In this document: in pieces, positions 15,341 through 22,861 of the stretch
Numbering within the stretch: position 1 is the stretch's first letter
Layout of the letters: each line of letters opens with the position of its first letter
From: an uncultured Collinsella sp.
Lineage (GTDB): Bacteria > Actinomycetota > Coriobacteriia > Coriobacteriales > Coriobacteriaceae
Reading direction: 5' to 3'
DNA length: 32,017 nt
Assembly (NCBI GenBank): GCA_902494715.1
Contig: CABUUJ010000022.1
Location: 1 to 32,017, forward strand
Notes under the pieces: model-generated
What the model was told of the DNA's origin: nothing
Databases searched by the model: none
The model's input: the letters and a program-made list of their open reading frames with translations, nothing else
Made by a program: the position numbers and the translations under genes

Positions 15341-17299
15341 ATGGCGATTCGGACGATGGGGCCGAGCGGACAATACGAGACTGGATTGGATGCTGCCGGT
15401 GCGGCGCTACCCGAGCTGCTGGCGCCGGCGGGCGGGCTCGACCAGATGCTTGCGGCCATCGCCGCGGGTGCCGATGCCATCTATGCGGGGTTGCGCGGCT
15501 TTAACGCCCGTGTGAGCGCCCATGGCTTTACGGATGATGAGTTTGCGCGCGGCTGCGCCGTGGCGCATGCCCATGACGTGCGTGTGTACGTGACGCTCAA
15601 CGTGTTCGTGTTTGACGATGAGTTGTCCGACGCGGTGGTGTTGGGAGCTCATGCACTGGAGCTGGGCGCCGATGCTCTGATTGTCGCCGATGCCGGGTTG
15701 GCCTGCGCGCTGCGCGCGGCGATTCCCGGGGTCGAGATTCACCTGTCCACGCAGGCGGGCGCTCATAGCGAGGGTGCCGTGCGACTTGCCGCCGATGAGC
15801 TGGGGATCGAGCGCGTGACGACGGCACGCGAGCTGACGGTCGACGAGATTGCGGCGCTATGTGCCACGGGCGTGCCCATCGAGGTATTCTGCCACGGTGC
15901 GATTTGCATCGGCTATTCGGGGGCGTGCGGGTTCTCGGCCCTGCGGCGTGGGCGCTCGGCGATGCGCGGCGACTGCACGCAGCCGTGCCGTCTGGCGTAC
16001 GACCTGGTGGACGAGGCTGGACAGAGCGTTGTCGCCGTCGAGGGAGATCGCCTGCTGTGTCCGCGCGATTATCTGGGTATTGCGCATCTGCCCGAGCTTG
16101 TAGATGCCGGCGTGGCGTCGCTCAAGATCGAGGGGCGCATGAAGAACCCCGATTACGTATTCAACGTGGTGCGGGTGTGGCGCCGGGCACTCGATATGCT
16201 GTGCGACGGCGCGTGGGACCCCGGTGCCGTGGAAGAGCTTGAGCGCGAGCTGGGAAGGTCGTTTAACCGTGGGTTTACCGATGCGTACCTGCGAGGGCGT
16301 TCGGGTGCCGAACTGATGAGCTTTGAGCGCGCAATTAACCAGGGCGTGCGCGTGGGGCGCTTGGTCGCTGTGGGCCACGAAGAGGTGACCGTTGAGCTCG
16401 ACGCCGCCGTGGCGGCGGGTGACACGCTCGAGATCCGGTTCTATCCGGGTGCCGACGCGCGCCCCGATGTGCCCAAGCGCTGGCCGCAGGTGCCCTGTCC
16501 GGTGGATGCCGCAGCGGGGGAGCGCGTCGTCGTGCATTGCAAGCGTAAGGTGGACGCGGGCTGCGAGGTGCACCTGATTCGCAGCGCCGGCGTGTTGGGG
16601 CAAACGGCGGCGGTGTTGGAGCGCATGCGGGCCGAGGCCGATGCGGTCGTGCTTGCGAAACGCGCTGTCGAGACGCTGCCGTTTGCGGGCGTTCTGATGG
16701 ATAGCGGCACGCAGCCGGAAGAGTCGGCAGAGTCTGCCGCCGCTCGCTTGGTCTTTGCCTGGCAGCTGATGGACCAGGACCCGCACGACGAGCTCGACCT
16801 GTCCGATGCGACTGTTGTGCTCGACGAGATCTGCCGTGTGGGCGATATCGAGCGGACTCGGTCGCTCATGCAGCGCGCCGGCCGCATCGTCTGTCGCAAT
16901 CTGGGACAGGTGGCGATAGCTCGCGAACTGCGCGTCGCGTTTGACGTGGCGGCGCCGGTGTTCTGCGCGAACCGGGCAACGCTCGCCTGGTTGCGAGGAC
17001 TTGGGACGCAGCGCGTGTATTTGCCTACCGAACTTGTCGCTCACGATGCAAAACGCGTTGCCGAGCTTGCCGCCTGTCCTGGCGTCCTGGGCCCCGTCGA
17101 TACCGACCGTCCCGAGCTTATGGTGTGCGAGCACTGTCTGCTGACCGCCGAGGGCGTCTGCGCCACCGATGCGACGGGACAGGTCCGTTGCCGCGACTGC
17201 TTGCGTCGTCGGCAGGTACGCTATCTGGTCGAGCGTGACGGTACACGTCTGCCAGTTGCCATTGACGCATGCGGCAGGACGAGGATTTTCCTGTCGTAG
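15341..17299 (+). CDS. U32-family protein (peptidase/RlhA-TrhP-like)
   Basis: 652 residues from ATG 15341, chosen for the AAGGAG site 7 bases upstream; an in-frame ATG at 15314 lacks one. The N-terminal TIM-barrel-like domain begins PELLAPAG and the U32 signature (EVFCHGAICIGYSGACGFSAL without its ends) is at residues about 181-201, followed by further cysteines near 212 and 216 that, with those in the signature, suit an iron-sulfur or metal site. KIEGRMKNPDYV follows. Characterised relatives hydroxylate rRNA (RlhA) or tRNA (TrhP); older annotation calls them collagenase-like peptidases. The C-terminus has a CxxC pair set (CEHC, CRDC). Substrate is not decidable here. Confidence 0.85.
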   Translation: MAIRTMGPSGQYETGLDAAGAALPELLAPAGGLDQMLAAIAAGADAIYAGLRGFNARVSAHGFTDDEFARGCAVAHAHDVRVYVTLNVFVFDDELSDAVVLGAHALELGADALIVADAGLACALRAAIPGVEIHLSTQAGAHSEGAVRLAADELGIERVTTARELTVDEIAALCATGVPIEVFCHGAICIGYSGACGFSALRRGRSAMRGDCTQPCRLAYDLVDEAGQSVVAVEGDRLLCPRDYLGIAHLPELVDAGVASLKIEGRMKNPDYVFNVVRVWRRALDMLCDGAWDPGAVEELERELGRSFNRGFTDAYLRGRSGAELMSFERAINQGVRVGRLVAVGHEEVTVELDAAVAAGDTLEIRFYPGADARPDVPKRWPQVPCPVDAAAGERVVVHCKRKVDAGCEVHLIRSAGVLGQTAAVLERMRAEADAVVLAKRAVETLPFAGVLMDSGTQPEESAESAAARLVFAWQLMDQDPHDELDLSDATVVLDEICRVGDIERTRSLMQRAGRIVCRNLGQVAIARELRVAFDVAAPVFCANRATLAWLRGLGTQRVYLPTELVAHDAKRVAELAACPGVLGPVDTDRPELMVCEHCLLTAEGVCATDATGQVRCRDCLRRRQVRYLVERDGTRLPVAIDACGRTRIFLS

Positions 17300-17321
17300 G
17301 TGCCGCGTCGCGTCAGTTTGT

Positions 17322-17374
17322 TATCATAAGAGAGTTTATGGACTTCCAGCACCGCCGTTTTCGGCGAGGGTGCT
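17322..17374 (+). promoter_or_regulatory. tyrS promoter -10 and leader hairpin
   Basis: TATCAT (17322-17327) is a good -10 with no clear -35. A leader hairpin follows: AGCACC-GCCG (17348-17357) with CGGC (17362-17365) and GGTGCT (17369-17374), TTTT loop. The leader is far too short for a T-box, and no T-box sequence is seen. An AAAGGAGG ribosome binding site follows. Confidence 0.45.
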
Positions 17375-17395
17375 ATAGCAAAAGGAGGATACCCA

Positions 17396-18607
17396 ATGCT
17401 GTCTGTTGACGAGCAAATGCGTATCATCACCTCGGGCGCCGCGCAGATCGTTCCCGAGGCCGACCTTCGCAAGAAGCTTGAGAAGGGCGAGCCCCTCAAC
17501 ATCAAGCTCGGCGTCGACCCCACCAGCCCCGACCTGCACCTGGGCCATGCCGTGCCGCTGCGCAAGATGCGCCAGTTCCAGGACCTGGGCCACAACGTCA
17601 CCCTCATCATCGGCAACGGTACCGCGTTGATTGGTGACCCCTCGGGCAAGAACTCCACGCGTCCGCAGCTTTCGCAGGAGCAGATCGAGGCCAACGCCGA
17701 GACCTACGTGAGCCAGGCCATGAAGATCCTGGACCCCGAGAAGACCACCATCGTGCACAACGGCGACTGGATCTTGTCGATGGATCTGGCCGGTCTGCTG
17801 CAGGTGTGCTCCAAGTTCACCGTCGCCCGCATTCTTGAGCGCGATGACTTTACCAAGCGCTACCAGTCCCAGACGCCGATCGCCCTGCACGAGTTCCTGT
17901 ATCCCGTGATGCAGGCATACGATTCGGTCATGATTAAGGCTGACGTGGAGATGGGCGGCACCGACCAGCTCTTTAACCTGCTCGCTGGTCGTGAGCTCAT
18001 GGAGAAGATGGGCATGGAGCCGCAGATCGCGCTCACCATGCCGCTGCTCGAGGGCACCGATGGCGTACGTAAGATGTCCAAGTCCTATGGCAACTACATC
18101 GGTCTGACCGACGCGCCCAAGGATATGTTCGGCAAGACCATGTCCATCCCCGACGAGATGATCGGCAAGTACTACCGCCTGGCGAGCTCGCTCACCCCGG
18201 CCGAGGTCGACAAGATCGACGCTGCTCTGGCCGACGGCTCTGCTGATCCCTATGAGCTCAAGCGCGCTCTGGGCCGCGACCTGTGCGACACCTACCACGG
18301 CGCCGGCGCCGGCGACGAGGCTCAGGCCGAGTTCGACCGCGTGTTCAAGGAGGGCCAGCTTGCCGACTTCCCCGAGAAGCACGTTGAGCTGACCGTCAAC
18401 GACGAGGGCCAGATCTACCTCGCAGGCCTGCTTAAGGACCTGGGCCTTTCGGCGAGCGCCGGCCAGGCCCGTCGCGACATTGACGGTGGCGGCGTCAAGA
18501 TCAACGGCAAGGCGGTGGCTCCCAAGAGCTATAACATCGATCCCAGCGCCCTCAAGCTGGGCGACACCCTCTCCGTTGGCAAGCGCAAGGGCTTCAAGTT
18601 GATTTAG
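17396..18607 (+). CDS. tyrS: Tyrosyl-tRNA synthetase
   Basis: Class I synthetase charging tRNA-Tyr. The 403-residue product has the HIGH-type motif as HLGH in PDLHLGHAVPL near residue 46, and KMSKS in VRKMSKSYGNYI near residue 225. Residues about 335-403 are an S4-like RNA-binding domain with SASAGQARRDIDGGGVKING. The ATG follows AAAGGAGG. It appears monocistronic, with a short hairpin and then a large structured element downstream. The lack of a T-box differs from many Firmicutes tyrS genes. Confidence 0.96.
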   Translation: MLSVDEQMRIITSGAAQIVPEADLRKKLEKGEPLNIKLGVDPTSPDLHLGHAVPLRKMRQFQDLGHNVTLIIGNGTALIGDPSGKNSTRPQLSQEQIEANAETYVSQAMKILDPEKTTIVHNGDWILSMDLAGLLQVCSKFTVARILERDDFTKRYQSQTPIALHEFLYPVMQAYDSVMIKADVEMGGTDQLFNLLAGRELMEKMGMEPQIALTMPLLEGTDGVRKMSKSYGNYIGLTDAPKDMFGKTMSIPDEMIGKYYRLASSLTPAEVDKIDAALADGSADPYELKRALGRDLCDTYHGAGAGDEAQAEFDRVFKEGQLADFPEKHVELTVNDEGQIYLAGLLKDLGLSASAGQARRDIDGGGVKINGKAVAPKSYNIDPSALKLGDTLSVGKRKGFKLI

Positions 18608-18609
18608 TT

Positions 18610-18631
18610 CCGCCGTTCTAACGAACGGCGG
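18610..18631 (+). terminator. Hairpin immediately after tyrS
   Basis: Perfect 9-bp stem CCGCCGTTC (18610-18618) and GAACGGCGG (18623-18631) with a TAAC loop, 2 bases after the stop codon. No T-run follows, so it may protect the 3' end or work with the large hairpin next to it rather than terminate alone. Confidence 0.5.
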
Positions 18632-18646
18632 ACCGGCCGACGCTGC

Positions 18647-18745
18647 GCGGGCCGCATTTGGACAATCTGACGTTCAACTTCAAGGGCGCGACCAGAAGGT
18701 CAGCGCCCTTTCGTTTCACGTCACCTTGTCTCAAATGCGGCCCGC
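18647..18745 (+). repeat. Long hairpin downstream of tyrS (family member 2)
   Basis: A 99-base near-continuous inverted repeat. Outer 14-bp stem (18647-18660 with 18732-18745), a bulged T (18731), GACAA/TTGTC, TC/CC loop, TGACGT/ACGTCA, TC/TC loop, AAC/GTT, TTC/TC loop, AAGGGCGC/GCGCCCTT, a bulged A (18702), and apical GACC-AGAA-GGTC (18690-18701). It is not followed by a T-run. The architecture is the same as in the hairpin downstream of map although stem sequences differ. Structured RNA, structure-dependent repeat, or 3'-end element are all possible. Confidence 0.8.
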
Positions 18746-18875
18746 TCGCTGGCGATGCCAAAACATCGGCGTTTTTGTTGTCGGGACGGCAGTTAGTAGT
18801 CATCGAGTAGTCATTGGTGCTCAGCGGCAGTCCCCATTGCACCAAGTGGCGTGTGCCGTTAAGCGGAGAGGTGTA

Positions 18876-18951
18876 TTGTTGACCCATCGTTTGGGCATAC
18901 AATGGCTATTGGTCTGCTGCGGTGAAGGTCTGTCCGCTCCGCAGCTTTTTT
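18876..18951 (+). promoter_or_regulatory. Promoter-like pair and attenuator-type terminator before ade
   Basis: A terminator-type hairpin, GCTGCGG (18916-18922) with CCGCAGC (18939-18945) plus six T residues (18946-18951), ends 20 bases before the ade start. Two readings are possible. TTGTTG (18876-18881) with TACAAT (18898-18903) at 16-bp spacing could be a promoter starting just before the hairpin. Alternatively a longer leader folds upstream: ACCAA (18841-18845) can pair with TTGGT (18909-18913), enclosing GGC-GTGT-GCC and ATTGT-TGA-CCCA/TGGG-CAT-ACAAT, which looks aptamer-like. I do not recognise a known purine riboswitch core. The stretch 18746-18875 holds no gene; TTGGTGC (18814-18820) can also pair with GCACCAA (18839-18845). 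Confidence 0.5.
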
Positions 18952-18971
18952 CTACGGTTAAAGGAGTATGT

Positions 18972-20792
18972 ATGTCCGTTGAGGTCATGAGGTCTGTGAT
19001 CGAGGCCGCCGAGGGCCGCGTGCCCGTCGACACGCTGTTTATCAATGCGCAGATTGTCGACGTGTATGGCCAGCGTGTGGCGCCCGGCAGCGTTGCCGTC
19101 AAGGACGGTGTGATCGTCGGCGTGCTCTACGATGGTCGCGACGATGCCGCCGGCACCTACGAGGCTGCCGAGGTCATTGACTGCCAGGGCCGCTATCTCG
19201 CCCCCGGCTTTATCGACGGACATCTGCACATTGAGTCCTCGAACATCCGTCCCGCCGAGTATGCGCGCATGGCGGCGACGCGCGGTACCACCACCGCCAT
19301 TGCCGACAGCCACGAGATCGCCAACGTGGCGGGGCTCGACGGCCTGCGCTTTATGATCGAGGACGGTCGCCGCGCGCCCATTTCCATCAAGTACATGATG
19401 CCCTCATGCGTGCCCGCGCTGCCCGATGAGCAAGCGGGCGCTGTGATTACCGCTGCTGACATGCAGGCGTTTTTTGCCGAGCATCCGGGCGACGTTTTTG
19501 GCCTGGGCGAGATGATGAACCTGCCGGGCGTCTTTATGGCCGATCCCGAGACCTGCGCTCGCATCGATGCTGCCAACCAGACGCCGTCCAAGCAGGTCGA
19601 CGGCCATGCGCCGCTCGTTGCCGGCAAGGACCTCAATGCCTATGCCGCGGCGGGTATTATTGCCGACCACGAGTCGACGATTCCCGAGGAGGCGCTCGAC
19701 AAGCTGTCTCGCGGCATGTACGTGATGCTGCGCGAGGGTACGTGCAGCCATGATCTGGCCAACCTGTCGCCGATGCTGCTGGAGAATCCCGCGCGCGCCC
19801 GCCGCTGCTGCTTTGCGACTGACGACCGCGCTCCTTCCGATGCGCTTGCAACCGGCATGATCGACAATGCCTGCCGCGTGGCGATTGAGGCCGGTATCGA
19901 CCCCGTGGTCGCTATCTCTATGGCGTCCCTCTCCACGGCCGAGGCGTTTGGCCTGGATCACGGCTGCCGCGACCCGCACGAGCTCCGCGGTGCGATTGCC
20001 CCGGGCAAGCGTGCCGACCTGCTGGTGCTCAATGACCTGACGTTTGCCAAGGCTCCGCATCGTGTATATGCCGCCGGTGCCCTGGTGGCGCAGGACGGCA
20101 CCTTTGTGGGCGAGATCGCACCCGAGATGGCCGAGGTTGCGGCCCTTGCCGATGAGCTGCGCGCCTCCGTTAAGCTGCCGAAGCTTTCGCTCGACGTGTT
20201 CGACTATGCCTTTAAGCCGGGCGAGGCCGTGATCGACGTGGTGCCGGGCAAGGCCATCACGGGTATGGCTCGCCCCGAGAGTGCCGAGGGCCTGCGCCGC
20301 ATTATGCTGATCGAGCGCCACGGCCGCGGCGTGTCGCTGCAGGCCGAGGGCGCCGATGGCGACGGCCCCGCTGGCCTGGGCCTGGTTGGCAAGCATATCG
20401 GTCGCGGCTGGGTGCGCGGCTTTACCATCACGGGCGGTGCCATCGCCTCGACGATCGGCCACGACTCGCACAACGTGTGCGTGGTGGGCGACAGCGCGGC
20501 TGATATGATGGCTGCCGTCGAGGCCGTGGGCCAGGGCGGCCACGTGCTGGTGCGCAACGGCAAGGTCGTGGCGCGTATTCCGCTGGCGCTCGGTGGCCTT
20601 GTGAGCGAAGGCACGGCCGAGGACGTTGCTGCGCAGCACGACGACTTTATGGTCAAGGCGCGCGCCATGGGTATTGAGCCGCCGCTCGACCCCATCATGG
20701 GCATCATCTTCCTGCCCCTGCCGGTCATCCCGACGCTCCGCATCCGCCCCGAGGGCATGTTCGACGTCACAACCTTCACCTACGCCGACTAG
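18972..20792 (+). CDS. ade: Adenine deaminase
   Basis: Deaminates adenine to hypoxanthine in purine salvage or catabolism; amidohydrolase superfamily. The start at ATG 18972 has AAGGAG 5 bases upstream and gives 606 residues; a longer open frame upstream would include the attenuator and is rejected. The metal-binding HxH pair is H84 and H86 in FIDGHLHIESS; GTTTAIADSHEIANV follows, and FATDDRAPSD and GKRADLLVL lie in the second half. The C-terminal extension beyond the barrel, with GGAIASTIGHDSHN, is typical of Ade. The stop TAG lies within a GACTAGTC repeat unit. Confidence 0.94.
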   Translation: MSVEVMRSVIEAAEGRVPVDTLFINAQIVDVYGQRVAPGSVAVKDGVIVGVLYDGRDDAAGTYEAAEVIDCQGRYLAPGFIDGHLHIESSNIRPAEYARMAATRGTTTAIADSHEIANVAGLDGLRFMIEDGRRAPISIKYMMPSCVPALPDEQAGAVITAADMQAFFAEHPGDVFGLGEMMNLPGVFMADPETCARIDAANQTPSKQVDGHAPLVAGKDLNAYAAAGIIADHESTIPEEALDKLSRGMYVMLREGTCSHDLANLSPMLLENPARARRCCFATDDRAPSDALATGMIDNACRVAIEAGIDPVVAISMASLSTAEAFGLDHGCRDPHELRGAIAPGKRADLLVLNDLTFAKAPHRVYAAGALVAQDGTFVGEIAPEMAEVAALADELRASVKLPKLSLDVFDYAFKPGEAVIDVVPGKAITGMARPESAEGLRRIMLIERHGRGVSLQAEGADGDGPAGLGLVGKHIGRGWVRGFTITGGAIASTIGHDSHNVCVVGDSAADMMAAVEAVGQGGHVLVRNGKVVARIPLALGGLVSEGTAEDVAAQHDDFMVKARAMGIEPPLDPIMGIIFLPLPVIPTLRIRPEGMFDVTTFTYAD

Positions 20793-20840
20793 TCATCGGG
20801 GACGTTCTTAAACGACTAGTCATCGGGGACACTCTTTGGC
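20787..20840 (+). repeat. GGGGAC-type repeats, two direct copies, left block
   Basis: GACTAGTCATCGGGGAC occurs at 20787-20803 and again at 20814-20830, a 27-base period. The first copy contains the ade stop codon. The same pair occurs in inverted orientation at about 21856-21903, on the other side of the HAD gene. It resembles REP-type palindromic repeats (GACTAGTC is self-complementary). Confidence 0.75.
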
Positions 20841-20931
20841 GCGCTGCCTGACGCCGCGACCGTAGGACCTCTGGCATGTGTGAGCTATTTGCCAGGTCCT
20901 TGTAACGTTTACGCCCGCGGAGTCTTATTTG

Positions 20932-20993
20932 AGCTCCCTTTGGGTACGTTGGAATCGGATACGCGTTTGATTCCAACAAGCCCGAAGGGAGCT
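20932..20993 (+). promoter_or_regulatory. Hairpin burying the Shine-Dalgarno of the HAD gene
   Basis: AGCTCCCTT (20932-20940) pairs with AAGGGAGCT (20985-20993), then GGG (20942-20944) with CCC (20981-20983), then GTTGGAATC (20948-20956) with GATTCCAAC (20969-20977), around a 12-nt loop. The 3' arm contains the AAGGGAG ribosome binding site of the gene at 20999, and TTTT follows at 20993-20996. It could block translation, terminate transcription, or both. Confidence 0.65.
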
Positions 20994-20998
20994 TTTCT

Positions 20999-21793
20999 AT
21001 GTTTAAACTGATTGCATCCGATATGGACGGCACACTGCTTGACGAAAACGGCCAGGTGCCTCCCGAGACCTACGAACTGATTCTGGCGCTACACGAGCAT
21101 GGCGTGCATTTCGCTGCATCGTCAGGTCGTCGCTACGATCGCCTGTGCGAGTTCTTTGCGCCCGTTCGCGACAAGATGGACTTTGTCGCCGCTAACGGCG
21201 CCCAAGTCTACGCCGACGGTAAGATGGTGGACCGTGAGGTGTATTCCCACCTGGCGATTCGAAGGCTCGCCCAAGCCGTCAGGACGTTTCCCAATCTGCA
21301 TCTTGCGCTCTTTGACCGAACCAAGTCCTTCCTGCTCGATGACGAGTGCAAGTTCGTGCGTGAGGTCGATAAGGACCTTCCCAATGCCGAGCGCATTTGG
21401 GAGCTGCCCGATCCCAGCGTAAATATCATCAAGGCGAGTATCTTTTGCGATGACTGTGCCGTTATGGACAGTGCCTACGTACTGCAGCGCGAGCTTGGCC
21501 AGCTCTTTACCTTTGCGCCTTCTGGAAACGCATGGATCGATGCCATGCAGCCCGGTGTGTCGAAAGCCTCGGGAATCGAGCAGCTCATGGAGCACTATGG
21601 CGTCGAACGCGACGAGGTCATGGCGTTTGGCGACTCGATGAACGACTACGAGATCATTCGCTTTGTCGGCACGGGCTGCGCGATGGAAAATGCGCGCCCC
21701 GCGCTCAAGGCGGTGGCCGATCGCGTGGTGGGTTGTAACCGCGACCACGCCGTCCAGCAGGAGCTCCGTCGCGTGCTGGAGAGTCTCTCCTAA
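20999..21793 (+). CDS. Cof-type HAD-family hydrolase
   Basis: 264 residues. Motif I is SDMDGTLLDENG with nucleophile D8 and acid/base D10; a large C2-type cap follows; the Lys motif is in GVSKASGIEQL near residue 190, and motif IV is GDSMNDYEII. Family members dephosphorylate sugar phosphates, nucleotides or cofactors such as FMN and PLP; the substrate cannot be told. The ATG lies 5 bases after a large hairpin that includes its ribosome binding site. The gene is bracketed by inverted copies of GGGGAC-type repeats and converges on another HAD gene of the same class. Confidence 0.88.
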   Translation: MFKLIASDMDGTLLDENGQVPPETYELILALHEHGVHFAASSGRRYDRLCEFFAPVRDKMDFVAANGAQVYADGKMVDREVYSHLAIRRLAQAVRTFPNLHLALFDRTKSFLLDDECKFVREVDKDLPNAERIWELPDPSVNIIKASIFCDDCAVMDSAYVLQRELGQLFTFAPSGNAWIDAMQPGVSKASGIEQLMEHYGVERDEVMAFGDSMNDYEIIRFVGTGCAMENARPALKAVADRVVGCNRDHAVQQELRRVLESLS

Positions 21794-21795
21794 TC

Positions 21796-21903
21796 CGGCA
21801 GATGGGGACGTTCCTTTTCTGCCGACAGTGGGGGACAATCCTTGCAGCTTTTTGCGAAGAGTGTCCCCAACGACTAGTCATTCAAGAACGTCCCCAATGA
21901 CTG
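21796..21903 (-). repeat. GGGGAC-type repeats, right block
   Basis: The 138-base space between two convergent HAD genes is filled by repeat units. On the + strand GGGGACGTTCC sits inside a 7-bp hairpin CGGCAGA/TCTGCCG (21796-21824), and GGGGACAATCC follows near 21832. On the minus strand there is a near-copy of the left block: AGTCATTGGGGACGTTCTT, then GACTAGTC (21872-21879) and GGGGACACTCTT. The pair order matches 20787-20840 inverted. Confidence 0.75.
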
Positions 21904-21931
21904 TTTTAGCTACCCTGCCGGGTTGCTGCTG

Positions 21932-22774
21932 CTAGGCGAGAGCGGCCATGATGGTGCGGGCGACGCCGTCGTGGTCGTTGTCGTATTCGGTGATGGCGTC
22001 GGCGGCCTCGCGGTCCTCGGGCTCGGCGTTGATCATGGCCATGCCGTGGCCCGCTGCCTGCAGCATGGGGATGTCGTTGATGTTGTCGCCGAACGCCCAA
22101 GCGTCGGCGAGACGCTCGCCCAGGTGCTCGCAGAGCCACGTGATGGCCGTTCCCTTGGTGGCGCCCTCGCCCATGACCTCGATATTCATGGCGTACGAAC
22201 GCGTGACTTCAATGCCTCCGAGCGTGTCGAGTTCCGCCGCGATGGCGTCGCGATCAGCCGGGTTGTGCCAGTACATGGCGATGCGCTCGAGCGTCTCGAC
22301 CTCGTCGATCTTGCTGTCGATATCCATGTCGATCGGTGTTCGTGTGCGCTTGAGCGAAGCCGCGATGTGGGGGTCGCCGCCGCAGAATTCGTCCAGGCGC
22401 GTGTAGAGCGAGCGGGGGAGGAAGCACTGCCCATCCGCGAAGATATCGAAGGTCACATCGTGGCCGGCGGCGATGCGATGGATGCGATGGGCAATGCCGC
22501 AATCGAGCGGACGGCTCAAGATGCACGTGGCGCGCGAGGCGTCGGTGGGCACATCGTCGTCGAGCTGCCAGACGCTGGCGCCATTGGCGCAAACGGCATA
22601 GTGCACGGCGGTATGGGCGAGGATGGGCTCAAAGATGCCCGACAGCGGACGTCCCGTGCAGGGCACAAATTCAATCCCGCGTCGAGCGAGCTCGTCGAGC
22701 ATCGCCCAGGTGGCATCGCTCATCTGCTTATCGCTCGTCAACAGCGTTCCGTCCATATCGGAAAACACAATCAT
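21932..22774 (-). CDS. Cof-type HAD-family hydrolase
   Basis: 280 residues with motif I FSDMDGTLLTSDK (D6, D8), CTGRPL as motif II region, ATKGTAITWL with the conserved Lys, and FGDNINDIPML as motif IV. It is in the same superfamily class as the gene at 20999-21793 but clearly diverged, so not a recent duplicate. The phosphate-ester substrate is unknown. It lies downstream of citrate synthase on the same strand, but a strong terminator (22798-22838) separates them. Confidence 0.88.
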   Translation of the reverse strand: MIVFSDMDGTLLTSDKQMSDATWAMLDELARRGIEFVPCTGRPLSGIFEPILAHTAVHYAVCANGASVWQLDDDVPTDASRATCILSRPLDCGIAHRIHRIAAGHDVTFDIFADGQCFLPRSLYTRLDEFCGGDPHIAASLKRTRTPIDMDIDSKIDEVETLERIAMYWHNPADRDAIAAELDTLGGIEVTRSYAMNIEVMGEGATKGTAITWLCEHLGERLADAWAFGDNINDIPMLQAAGHGMAMINAEPEDREAADAITEYDNDHDGVARTIMAALA

Positions 22775-22797
22775 TTGATGCAGCCCTTTCTGCTGGC

Positions 22798-22838
22798 ATA
22801 AAAAGCGTGGCCGAGGGCGATGATGCCCTGGCCACGCT
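22798..22838 (-). terminator. Intrinsic terminator of gltA
   Basis: AGCGTGGCC (22804-22812) pairs with GGCCACGCT (22830-22838); AGGGC/GCCCT extends the stem inside. On the minus strand it is followed by a T-run (complement of A residues at 22799-22803). It lies 23 bases after the citrate synthase stop. Confidence 0.93.
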
Positions 22839-22861
22839 CGGGTTCTATAACGGTCCGCGTC

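Noticed and set aside
17300..17395. T-box leader for tyrS
   Set aside because: The leader is under 100 bases and holds only a short hairpin; no T-box sequence or specifier loop is visible.
18746..18971. Known purine riboswitch before ade
   Set aside because: The conserved three-way-junction core bases were not found. The terminator-type hairpin is kept as an attenuator candidate only.
18726..18971. Longer start for adenine deaminase
   Set aside because: It would place the terminator-type hairpin inside the gene; the ATG at 18972 has a clear AAGGAG site and matches the family start.
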